This document shows, in pieces, positions 9,501 to 17,018 of a stretch of 64,000 nt of DNA. How positions within the stretch are numbered: the first letter of the stretch is position 1; every line of letters starts with the position of its first letter. The DNA is from Paenibacillus_D sp047238105 (GTDB lineage: Bacteria; Bacillota; Bacilli; Paenibacillales; Paenibacillaceae): NCBI RefSeq assembly GCF_047238105.1, contig NZ_JBDFMD010000001.1, positions 5,766,001-5,830,000 on the forward strand. The letters are read 5' to 3'. The notes beneath the pieces are model-generated. The model searched no databases, was not told the DNA's origin, and saw only the letters and a list, made by a program, of their open reading frames with translations. A program made the translations under genes and the position numbers.

Positions 9501-12500
9501 TTGAATTTAACGGTGAGAAAGTGATTGCCATTGTCAATCACTTCAATTCGAAGAGCGGCGATCAAGGACCCTTCGGCGCAAACCAGCCGCCGGTATTGTC
9601 CAGTGAAGCGCAGCGTCACCAGATTGCGGCTGTGGTGAACGGGTTCGTCAAGGACGTCGTCACGGCAAACCCGGATGCGAAGGTAGTCGTGATGGGCGAC
9701 TTCAACGATTTCCAATTTACAGAGACGTTGTCCATCTTAAAAGGTGGCGAGCTGATGAACCTCGTCGACACGCTGCCGATCAACGACAGGTACTCCTATA
9801 CGTTCGACGGCAACTCCCAGACGCTGGACCATATGCTGGTAAGTCACAATCTGGAGGCGGCCAGCGAATTTGATATCGTGCATATCAATGCCGATTTCCC
9901 GGTGTCGAGAGACCGGGCTTCTGACCACGACCCGATGCTGGTGCAGGTCGACTTGCACGCCGAGTCGCAGCCTGGAGGGGCATTCGAGCTTCGCGTGCTG
10001 CACACCAACGATACGCATGCGCGCCTGGACAGCGCACCGAGACGCCTTACGGCCATTGCGGACAACCGGACGGCCAACACGATCCTGCTGGATGCAGGGG
10101 ATGTCTTCTCGGGCACGCTTTACTTTACCAGGTTTAACGGCATGGCGGATCTGGAATTTATGAATATGGCCGGGTACGATGCGATGGTGCCGGGCAATCA
10201 CGAGTTCGATAAGGGACCGGCGGTGCTCGAGGCGTTCATCCGTGAGGCTAAGTTCCCGATCGTCAGTTCGAATATTGATTACAGTGCCAATGAAGGCCTG
10301 TCCCAGATCTTCAGTAACGAGATCGGCGGTCTGACGGAGCCGATCGAAGACGGCAAGCTGTATCCAGCGATCGTGCTGGATGTGGAAGGCGAGCAAGTCG
10401 GAGTGATCGGCCTGACAACGGAAGAGACGGTGGGTATATCGTCGCCAGGCGACACGATCGTGTTCCAGAACTATATCGATCGTGCGAAAGCGACCGTAGC
10501 GATGCTGCAGGACGAGGGCATCAACAAGATCATCGCACTGACTCATCTTGGCTATGGTTACGACGAGATCCTGGCCGAGGAAGTGGCAGGCATCGATATT
10601 ATCGTCGGCGGTCACAGTCATACGCTGCTGGATGAGCCGGTGGTCAAGCATGCCGACGGTGAACCGACCATCATCGTGCAAGCCGGGGAATACGGAGACT
10701 GGCTGGGCTTGATCGATGCTACTTTTGACGAACAGGGCGTGTTGACAGCATGGGATGGTCGGCTGCTCGCAGTAAAAGACTTCCCTGAGAATGAAGCGGC
10801 AAAGGCTATCCTGGCCGAGTTCGCCGCCGAGATTGAGGAAATGAAGCAGACCGTGGTGGGTCGGACTAATGTGGAGCTCGTCTACGCCCGTATGATCGAC
10901 GGAGTGATGACCCGCATCGTCCGCAACGAGGAATCGAATCTTGGCAATCTGATTACGGATGGAATGGCAACCGCTGTTCGCGAGAAAATGCAAGGCTTGC
11001 TCCCGCCAGGTGAACTGGCCGAGATCAAGGGCTATGTAGCCATCCAGAACGGCGGCGGCATCCGCGACGGTATCCCGGCAGGCGACATAACACTGGGGCA
11101 AGTCAGAACGGTTATGCCGTTCGACAACAGCATCGTGGCATTGAAGGTCACAGGCCGCGAATTGATCCTGGCGCTGGAGAACGGCGTTGCAGATGCGCCT
11201 GTGGAGAGAGGCTCGTTTGCACACGTCTCTGGCATGAGATATGATTTCGACTCGACGAAGACCAAGCAGACGATCAACCCGGACACGGGAGAGATTACAT
11301 TCGCTGGCGAGCGGGTCGTACGCGTACAGGTCAAAACTGCCAATGGAACGTACGCACCGATCGATCCGGACGGCTATTATATGCTCGGCACCAATTCATT
11401 TGTCGCCGGCGGCGGGGATTTCTATTACTCCCTGAAGCAAGCCAAAGACGATGGCCGCTATTATGAGTTGTATCTGCCGGACTACGAAGTGTTCATCGAG
11501 CATCTCGAACGACTCGGTACAGTGAGAATCGCCAAAGAAGGACGGATCGTCGATCTGAAGGGCGGGAAGCTGCCGAGCGAACCGGTAGGCGGAGGAGGGT
11601 ACTTCCCCTATCCTCCGAACGAGTCGGATCCGGATGGCGAGGAGCCTGGCAGCGAGACGCCGGGCGGCGAGTCGCCAGGAGGCGGAACGACGGCTTCAGG
11701 CGTACAGCTGGACATCAATCCAGACTGGATCATAACCGAAACCGACGCAAGCGGCAGAACGGTCACAAGAGTCGTGTTGGATGGGCCGCTGCTGAATGCC
11801 GCGATCGGACAGTCACTGCGGGAATCGAACGGGACCGTCCGGATCGCGATGGGCGACACTCCGGGGCCTGCAAAGTTCGAGCTGCCGGCTTCCGCTCTGA
11901 GCGGTGCTGGAGGAGCAACGATCGCGGTCTCGGCGAATGGGGCGTCCTATGAGCTGCCTGTCCAAGTGCTTGATGTGCAGAGACTGGCAGCGGAGCTGGG
12001 GGTTGTCGCTGATGCCATGGCCATCACGCTTGAGATTGCGGCACTGACTGGCACCGAGCGGCAGCAGGCAACGGCTGCGGCACAGCGCATCGGAGCTTCC
12101 CTGCTGGGGGATCCGGTAAGCTATGTCTTGGCGGCGGAAGGCGGCGGCCGGACGGTGGAGATCAATGGTTTCGGTACAACCTATGTTACCAGGACGATGA
12201 CGCTGCCCAACCGCGTGGACAATGACCGGACGACGGCCGCCTTCTATAATCCGGGTACAGGTGAGTTCCGTTTCGTACCTGCGGTCTTTGAGGCTGCGAA
12301 CGGAACGACGATCGCTACGATCAAGCGCAACAGCAACAGTGTATATGCTCTGTTGACGGTGTCCAAATCGTTCGCTGACATGAACGGACACTGGGCGCAA
12401 GCCGATGTGGCCTTGCTGGCGTCGAAGCTGATCGTGAACGGCCAGAGGGCGGATGCCTTCGTGCCGAATGCAAACATGACTAGAGCGGAGTTTGCTGCTC

Positions 12501-12919
12501 TGCTCGTACGTTCGCTCGGGCTTGTAGAGACGCAAGGAGCAACTGGCTTTTCTGATGTAGGCGCCAATGTCTGGTACTCGGGTGTTGTCGGTGCATCTGT
12601 GCAGGCAGGGCTGATTACGGGCTTCGAGGACGGCACATTCCGTCCGAATGAGCGCATCACAAGGGAGCAGGCAGCTCTGATGATCGTCCGCGCTGTGGAA
12701 GCGACTGGCGGTCGGACCAGCGGCGGCGCGGACCAGCTGGCAGGCTTCCGGGACGGCGACTCTGTCAGCTCGTGGGCTGCCGAGGCGATGGCGATGAACA
12801 TCAGGGAAGGGATTATGCAAGGCGACGGCGCTTTGCTGAGACCGCAGCATTCGGCGACGCGAGCCGAAGTGACGGTCATGCTCAAGCGACTGCTGCAATA
12901 CTTGCAGTTTATCAACTGA
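6590..12919 (+). CDS. Giant SLH-anchored extracellular nuclease / 5'-nucleotidase (YhcR-like)
   Basis: The start at 6590 follows GGAGGT; a TTG at 6551 is also in frame. The product is 2109 residues with a signal peptide ending near SASAAA. Domains in order: N-terminal jelly-roll-like module; two chitobiase C-terminal-type modules (about 225-285 and 470-520) alternating with OB-fold nuclease modules; an endonuclease/exonuclease/phosphatase domain (about 815-1115; ATYNIENF, VMGDFND, SDHDPML); a calcineurin-like 5'-nucleotidase domain (about 1134-1440; HTNDTHAR, DAGDVF, GNHEFD, GGHSH); the 5'-nucleotidase C-terminal domain (to about 1653; QNGGGIRDG); a Gly/Pro/Glu linker; an S-layer-associated domain; and three SLH repeats (about 1924-2107). 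It resembles Bacillus YhcR extended with an EEP nuclease and a surface anchor. It probably turns external nucleic acid into nucleosides and phosphate. Confidence 0.93.
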   Translation: MDDRLVKHKRGISFVLAVLLVVTAMLPAGLMRSASAAAETIASWTFAAGHTGQTSIAAVGGNDANKEISTFRTSSERAMTYSTTGNTVYASGWNTPDQYWEIKVNTEGYTDLGLSFNSYGSSTAPRDFKLQYSLDGAGFADVPDGTLTHTSNTARFVFALPSETDNQAEVYIRWLNTSDVSISGSTVSPTGNSRMADIVLEGESAAGPRASAITASHPSNAWPAGTEVELRLGSVGETIHYAVDGGAYEPYTAPIVIDGPLTIEAYASADGYADSLPQTFRYSVLEKQTIAEARLTPRSANAWIEGVITHIAGQEIYVQDETAGIVLYGYDLLASPGDRVAVQGWMDVFNGLEELRPDDRLTYEVTDDNAGIPAPLLLTGADLASDQGEQHEAKLVSLEDVTVTGKNGLRVTATQGGAEFIIYSPSAKLEPGATFVRVTGVVKQYQNDYQLIPLNDAALVDDLLSVTASPAAGRIIIGNAVALSTPSSSSVIYYTADGSEPAAGTSPVYAAPIVVTEDVTIRAVALDGDQSGDIYEFAYTAVEQPRIHDIQGEGHLSEYADQKVEDIVGIVTQYGYRFTNGAYTGFYMQDPEPDGNDNTSEAIYVYSTFEDRKPAIGDLISVSGTVVEYNEGSSSNLTTTQITSPVIEVLAHDQELPEPVLLGKGGRPLPTSIIDNDSFSAFDPEEDAIDFYESLEGMLVRLPSPTVLSNYWVSSGQVYNIPTRVENDMDDVLTDAGGLILKEEGNLNPQRLILAYGDPGMEFGTGDRFTEDIIGVIGYNFGNFKVIPPNGSLPAVELSEFERETTTIEIDEDKLTLATYNIENFYPGVPEPKLRTIAESIVSNLKAPDIIGLVEVQDNNGPADDGTVSAELSYLKLIETISGAGGPAYSFAEVAPLDKQDGGQPGGNIRVGFLYNADRVTLSESETGEAATAVTAITYDADADRLSHNPGRIDPTNPAFQSSRKPLAAQFEFNGEKVIAIVNHFNSKSGDQGPFGANQPPVLSSEAQRHQIAAVVNGFVKDVVTANPDAKVVVMGDFNDFQFTETLSILKGGELMNLVDTLPINDRYSYTFDGNSQTLDHMLVSHNLEAASEFDIVHINADFPVSRDRASDHDPMLVQVDLHAESQPGGAFELRVLHTNDTHARLDSAPRRLTAIADNRTANTILLDAGDVFSGTLYFTRFNGMADLEFMNMAGYDAMVPGNHEFDKGPAVLEAFIREAKFPIVSSNIDYSANEGLSQIFSNEIGGLTEPIEDGKLYPAIVLDVEGEQVGVIGLTTEETVGISSPGDTIVFQNYIDRAKATVAMLQDEGINKIIALTHLGYGYDEILAEEVAGIDIIVGGHSHTLLDEPVVKHADGEPTIIVQAGEYGDWLGLIDATFDEQGVLTAWDGRLLAVKDFPENEAAKAILAEFAAEIEEMKQTVVGRTNVELVYARMIDGVMTRIVRNEESNLGNLITDGMATAVREKMQGLLPPGELAEIKGYVAIQNGGGIRDGIPAGDITLGQVRTVMPFDNSIVALKVTGRELILALENGVADAPVERGSFAHVSGMRYDFDSTKTKQTINPDTGEITFAGERVVRVQVKTANGTYAPIDPDGYYMLGTNSFVAGGGDFYYSLKQAKDDGRYYELYLPDYEVFIEHLERLGTVRIAKEGRIVDLKGGKLPSEPVGGGGYFPYPPNESDPDGEEPGSETPGGESPGGGTTASGVQLDINPDWIITETDASGRTVTRVVLDGPLLNAAIGQSLRESNGTVRIAMGDTPGPAKFELPASALSGAGGATIAVSANGASYELPVQVLDVQRLAAELGVVADAMAITLEIAALTGTERQQATAAAQRIGASLLGDPVSYVLAAEGGGRTVEINGFGTTYVTRTMTLPNRVDNDRTTAAFYNPGTGEFRFVPAVFEAANGTTIATIKRNSNSVYALLTVSKSFADMNGHWAQADVALLASKLIVNGQRADAFVPNANMTRAEFAALLVRSLGLVETQGATGFSDVGANVWYSGVVGASVQAGLITGFEDGTFRPNERITREQAALMIVRAVEATGGRTSGGADQLAGFRDGDSVSSWAAEAMAMNIREGIMQGDGALLRPQHSATRAEVTVMLKRLLQYLQFIN

Positions 12920-12970
12920 GCAGACGCCAGAGCTGGCCGTTTCGCAGGTTAACGGCGGAGCAGTAGGCAT

Positions 12971-13174
12971 GAATGCGAAAATTCATATTCATTTGGGCTT
13001 ATGGGGGCGGAAATAGTCAAACGAATATGAAAAATCGTGTTGGATGAGCCAGTTTTGCTATTTCGCCCCAAATGAACACGATATTTCATACTGATCGGCT
13101 GCACCTATGGCGAATTGGCGGCTTGAATGTGAAAAACCGAGCTCATTCCGCTAAGAAACTAACTCCACAGTCGG
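12971..13174. repeat. Degenerate tandem array, period 51-52 (array A1)
   Basis: Four units begin at 12971, 13023, 13074 and 13125 (spacings 52, 51, 51). Each starts with a related core: GAATGCGAAAATTC, GAATATGAAAAATC, GAACACGATATTTC, GAATGTGAAAAACC. The rest of each unit is more diverged. Part of the array also reads as an imperfect inverted repeat (left arm about 12973-13015, right arm about 13056-13093). It fills the space between the nuclease stop codon and the terminator at 13175, so it is probably in that transcript's 3' untranslated region. Nothing else was recognised in 12920-13270. Confidence 0.55.
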
Positions 13175-13206
13175 CCGGCACCCTTAATAGCAGGGTGCCG
13201 GTTTTT
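13175..13206 (+). terminator. Intrinsic terminator after array A1
   Basis: A perfect 10-bp stem (CCGGCACCCT with AGGGTGCCGG), a 7-base loop and five T residues. It points rightwards, so it most likely ends the nuclease transcript 255 bases after its stop codon. Confidence 0.9.
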
Positions 13207-13270
13207 GGTGCGCCTGCAGCAGCCACTTTTCTTCCGTCGAAGCGCCGCCGCCGGTCACAGTGTCAGCCGC

Positions 13271-14338
13271 TCAGCTGAGACGCTTGACGGTCTCTCCGAG
13301 ATGCAGGTCGCCCTGCAGCAGGATGTGCTCGTAAGGGGCGCCGGGGTTGGCGATCCGCCACAGCATGCGCTCCACAGCGCGATGGCCGGTCGCCTGGACC
13401 GGCAGCAGCGGACGCGCCACGTCAGGCATCAAGCCCTGCAGGGCAGGCTCAGGCTCCAGAGCGACCAGCGAATAGTCACTCGGGATATGCCGACCTGTCG
13501 CCCCGCAAGCCGTGTACAGGCGGACCACTGCGGCCTGGGTAGCACAGACGAACGCCGTCGGCTGCATCCGCTCGACCTTCGCCAGCCATCTGCTGCTCCA
13601 ATCCGCCGCATCGCCCTCCATTTCCAGCATGCAATCGTCAGGGGCAGAGGGCAAGCCGGCCGCCTCGAGCGCTGCAAGATACGAATGCCAACGCACCCTA
13701 AAGCCGCGTACGGTAAAACCTCGGATGGTGCCCGTCGGACCGACGTACATGATACGGCGGTGGCCGGAGCGGGCGAGCAGATGGACGCACTGCTGCATGC
13801 TGTCTGCGATATTCCAGATCACGCTGTCGACATTGGCGCCTACCGGCGGGAAGTTCAGCATAATGGCGGGAATCGGCAGCGCGATCAGCCGACGTTCCAG
13901 CTCTTCGCTCAGATTGGGGCTGAGGAAGAGGCCGTCTGCAAAGTCCAAGTCATGCCTGAGCGCCCATTTCTCCCAGCCCTTCTCGGCGTCCAGATCATCA
14001 GGAACAAATAACAACTCGATCTTGTGACCGGCAAGCGTCAGACGTTGCTGAACGCTTTCCAGCAGCGCCTGATGGAGCGCCGAATTCAGGCCGATTCTCG
14101 AAGGCAGCACGAACAGGAAACGGCGTGCGCGGTTGGCATACAGCGGCGTACGCTCGAACAAGGCGCTGTTCTCCTGCTCCTTGGTCCGGTAGCCGCGCCG
14201 GATCGCCAATTCTCTCACTTGATGGCGGGTCTCCTCTGACATCCCCGGCAGCCCCCGGAGCGCCTTGGACACGGTATGGGCAGATAGACCGAGCTCCTCA
14301 GCCAGATGCTGCAGCGTTACTTTTTTGGGTATCGGCAT
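13271..14338 (-). CDS. LacI-family transcriptional regulator
   Basis: 355 residues from the ATG at 14338, nine bases after GGAGGG; an ATG two codons earlier (14344) is also possible but too close to that site. The N-terminus is a LacI helix-turn-helix (VTLQHLAEELGLSAHTVSKALRG) followed by the hinge and a periplasmic-binding-like effector domain (about 65-350; LNSALHQALLESVQQRL, HRRIMYVGP). It is divergent from an FAD-dependent oxidoreductase gene, which it probably controls through the shared region. The ligand is unknown; family members usually sense sugars. Confidence 0.92.
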   Translation of the reverse strand: MPIPKKVTLQHLAEELGLSAHTVSKALRGLPGMSEETRHQVRELAIRRGYRTKEQENSALFERTPLYANRARRFLFVLPSRIGLNSALHQALLESVQQRLTLAGHKIELLFVPDDLDAEKGWEKWALRHDLDFADGLFLSPNLSEELERRLIALPIPAIMLNFPPVGANVDSVIWNIADSMQQCVHLLARSGHRRIMYVGPTGTIRGFTVRGFRVRWHSYLAALEAAGLPSAPDDCMLEMEGDAADWSSRWLAKVERMQPTAFVCATQAAVVRLYTACGATGRHIPSDYSLVALEPEPALQGLMPDVARPLLPVQATGHRAVERMLWRIANPGAPYEHILLQGDLHLGETVKRLS

Positions 14339-14347
14339 CCTCATAAT

Positions 14348-14442
14348 CCCTCCACATAAAAACGAAACAAAAGCGTAACTAAACCATAGCTTCGTTACAT
14401 TATATACTGGGAACAAGAGAACGTAAATGGAGGCGAGGAAGG
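14348..14442 (+). promoter_or_regulatory. Divergent LacI / oxidoreductase control region
   Basis: The 104-base divergent gap holds an inverted repeat GTAAC-N14-GTTAC (14375-14398), immediately upstream of a TATACT -10-like box (14403-14408) for the oxidoreductase gene. No good -35 is seen. The repeat is the best candidate for the LacI-family operator, but it is less symmetrical than classical LacI operators. Confidence 0.4.
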
Positions 14443-15804
14443 ATGCAAACGGTAACGATGCCGGCGCAGCAGGTGCCTGTCAGCTATGAAACCGAGATCT
14501 TGGTCGTAGGCGGCGGCCCGACGGGGATTGCCGCGGCTGTAGCAGCCGCCCGTAACGGGGCGAAAACGTTGATCGTCGAACAGAGAGGCTTTCTGGGCGG
14601 GATGGGGACGGTCTCGCTCGTCCCGGCGTTCTGTCCCTATACCGATCATGAGAAGCCGGTCATCCGGGGCATCGGCCTGGAGATGCTGGAGCAGATGAAG
14701 CAGCGGTGCAGCGACGAGTACCGGTCCCGGTACGACAAGCAGCTGGATTGGGTGCCGATCGACAGCGAGGCGCTCAAGCTCGTCTACGATGACGCATTGC
14801 AGAACAGCGGTGCAGAGGTGCTGTATCATACCTTCGTCAGCCAGGTAGCGCTGAACGCTGAGGGGACGCGTGTGCAAGGAGTCTATATCGTGAACAAGAC
14901 GGGTATCTCGTTCATACGATGCGACTATGTCATCGATGCGACGGGCGATGCGGACATTGCGGCGAGAGCTGGCGCACGCTACCAGCAAGGAGGAGAGCGA
15001 GGTGAGCTGCAGCCCGGCACGATGTGTTACTTGCTGACTAATGTCGATAGAGGACGATTCAAGGCTTATCTGGAAGCAAGCGGCGACAAGTCGCAGATTC
15101 CGCAAGCGGTACAGAAGGCGCAGCAGGCGGGTGATCTGCCGGAGGGACGCAAGGAGGTATCCGGCTTTGCCTGGGTGTCCGATTATCTGGTGGGCGTCAA
15201 CTTCGGCCATGTGTTCGGCATTGACGGGACGAAGGCGGAGGATCTGACGCGCGGCGCCATCGAAGGTCGGCGAGGCGTACAGGTGCAGGTGGCCTTCCTG
15301 CGCAAGTATGTCCCCGGCTTCGAGCAGGCGCATGTCGTCTCCACCGGCGAGCAGATCGGCATCCGCGAGACCCGCCGGATCGTGGGCGATTATACGCTGG
15401 TCCAGGAGGACTTCCTCGAGATGCGCGGCTTTGAGGACGATATTGCACGCAACAGTTATTTTATCGATATCCACATGGCCACCTCCAAGGATCAGATGGC
15501 GATCCGCCATCTTCCTTCCGGCAAGTCGCATGGAGTGCCGTACCGCTGCCTGCTGCCGGTCGGTCTCGACAATGTCTGGGTGGCCGGGCGCGCCGCTTCG
15601 TCCGATCGGGTCGTACAGGGATCGCTGCGGGTGATGCCCAACTGCTTTGCGATGGGAGAGGCGGCTGGTACGGCGGCCTATCTGGCCAGCCGCCAAGGAC
15701 TTGGCACCCGCGAGGTGCCGATCCTGGAGCTGCAGACCTTGCTCATCAAGCAGGGCGCTTGGCTCGGCGAGGACATCCATAGCCGATTGCAAGCAGAGGT
15801 GTGA
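14443..15804 (+). CDS. FAD-dependent oxidoreductase (FAD_oxidored family)
   Basis: A 453-residue cytoplasmic flavoprotein. The ADP-binding motif is at residues 19-30 (VGGGPTGIAAAV), followed by an acidic strand end (LIVEQRGFLGGMG) typical of the FAD_oxidored (HdrA/succinate-dehydrogenase-like) family. A second FAD motif is YVIDATGDADIAARAG, and the C-terminus has NVWVAGRAASSDRV and FAMGEAAGTAAYLA. In Paenibacillus-type genomes such proteins often sit near glycoside-use genes under LacI or AraC regulators, and some oxidise sugars or glycosides. The substrate is not predictable here. GGAGG is upstream of the ATG. A single-gene transcript is likely, because a strong terminator follows. Confidence 0.88.
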   Translation: MQTVTMPAQQVPVSYETEILVVGGGPTGIAAAVAAARNGAKTLIVEQRGFLGGMGTVSLVPAFCPYTDHEKPVIRGIGLEMLEQMKQRCSDEYRSRYDKQLDWVPIDSEALKLVYDDALQNSGAEVLYHTFVSQVALNAEGTRVQGVYIVNKTGISFIRCDYVIDATGDADIAARAGARYQQGGERGELQPGTMCYLLTNVDRGRFKAYLEASGDKSQIPQAVQKAQQAGDLPEGRKEVSGFAWVSDYLVGVNFGHVFGIDGTKAEDLTRGAIEGRRGVQVQVAFLRKYVPGFEQAHVVSTGEQIGIRETRRIVGDYTLVQEDFLEMRGFEDDIARNSYFIDIHMATSKDQMAIRHLPSGKSHGVPYRCLLPVGLDNVWVAGRAASSDRVVQGSLRVMPNCFAMGEAAGTAAYLASRQGLGTREVPILELQTLLIKQGAWLGEDIHSRLQAEV

Positions 15805-15835
15805 GCAGGGAAGCGACGAGGCAGTGATAGGATGA

Positions 15836-15878
15836 CAAAGAAAGAACCGGTATCCTCTGGGGACCGGTTCTTTCTTTG
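15836..15878. terminator. Bidirectional terminator between convergent genes
   Basis: A perfect 16-bp stem (15836-15851 with 15863-15878) rich in A on the left and T on the right, so it can end transcription from both sides: the oxidoreductase on + and the HAD phosphatase on -. Confidence 0.93.
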
Positions 15879-15928
15879 CACGCGAATCGACTCTAATGGA
15901 ATTCGACAGCCTTACTCGTCAAGTCCGA

Positions 15929-16729
15929 CTAAGCTCTCGCTCCAATCGTGCCGGACAGAATCTGCTCGACAACGGCAGCCACGCTCGGTGTGGTGTAGGC
16001 GGCATGGGCTTGCACATCCGGGTGGCTGGCCGCGATGGCATAGCTGTTCGGCGTAATCTCGAAGAGCGGCAGGTCGTTGAACGAATCGCCGATGCAGACG
16101 ACCTCGCCAACCGTCAGGCCGAGCTCCTGCAGCAGGGCTTGGGCGCCGATGCCTTTGGAGATGCCGCTGGGCATGATGTCCAGACAATCAATATCCGCGA
16201 TATAGGCATCGATGGCGTCGCCGAACTTTTCCTTTATGAGCGGAAGATACTCCCGCAGGTCATCCACCTCGCCGAAGAACGACATCTTGCTGCTCAGGAG
16301 ATCATGTCCCAGCCGCTCTGTCAGGTCGGGGATGACTTTCAACGGAGCTTTGAGCCGCGGCTCCAGACGCCGGGCATGCTCTGTATCTTCCTCAATGACA
16401 TAATACTCCGGTGCGCACAGCAGCATCTGATAAGGCGTGTTGCGGCCGTGGCGGATCAGGTCGAGCTGGAGCTCCCGGGGGAAATAATCGGCCTTGATCC
16501 GTGTCCCGTCAGCCAGGTGCGCATAAGCTCCGTTCTGGGAGACGGCGTGGACCTCCATGCCGATCGAACGGGCCACATCCTGAATCTCGGGGTACATCCG
16601 TCCCGAGGCGAAGGCTACTGCGATGCCGCTGTCCTGTGCCCGCTTCAGCGCTTCAATATCGGTATCGTGAATCGTCGAATGATCGTGGAGCAAGGTGCCG
16701 TCCAGATCGCTGATGAGCAGTTTTATCAT
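15929..16729 (-). CDS. Cof-type HAD-superfamily sugar-phosphate phosphatase
   Basis: 266 residues with the HAD motifs in order: DLDGTLL (residues 8-14, nucleophile and acid Asp), FASGR (motif II), K at the ISKG segment (motif III) and GDSFNDLPLFE (motif IV). The C2-type cap between motifs II and III places it in the Cof/YidA subfamily, which dephosphorylates sugar phosphates and related metabolites. It is a single gene convergent with the oxidoreductase. The substrate is unknown. Confidence 0.93.
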   Translation of the reverse strand: MIKLLISDLDGTLLHDHSTIHDTDIEALKRAQDSGIAVAFASGRMYPEIQDVARSIGMEVHAVSQNGAYAHLADGTRIKADYFPRELQLDLIRHGRNTPYQMLLCAPEYYVIEEDTEHARRLEPRLKAPLKVIPDLTERLGHDLLSSKMSFFGEVDDLREYLPLIKEKFGDAIDAYIADIDCLDIMPSGISKGIGAQALLQELGLTVGEVVCIGDSFNDLPLFEITPNSYAIAASHPDVQAHAAYTTPSVAAVVEQILSGTIGARA

Positions 16730-17018
16730 GCGTGATGCCCCTTTGCAGCAAAATAGTGTTGATCTTATTCATATTAATCGTTCTTCGCAGCAGGTTCAAT
16801 GACAGAATCTGGCCCGAGTGTGCGCCATGGGAAATCCGAACTGTACATGCATGAGTGGCCGTTTCGTCTGGACCCAATGGATGCCGATGGTCCTGGTTCT
16901 TTAGATCGAACACTGTCGTTTTTTGTCCAGAATTTGTTCAGAATAACCTGATATGCTTGGGACAGCGGGCGCATGAGGCCCAGTATACCCAATATGGATA
17001 TCAGAACAGGAGACTGCA

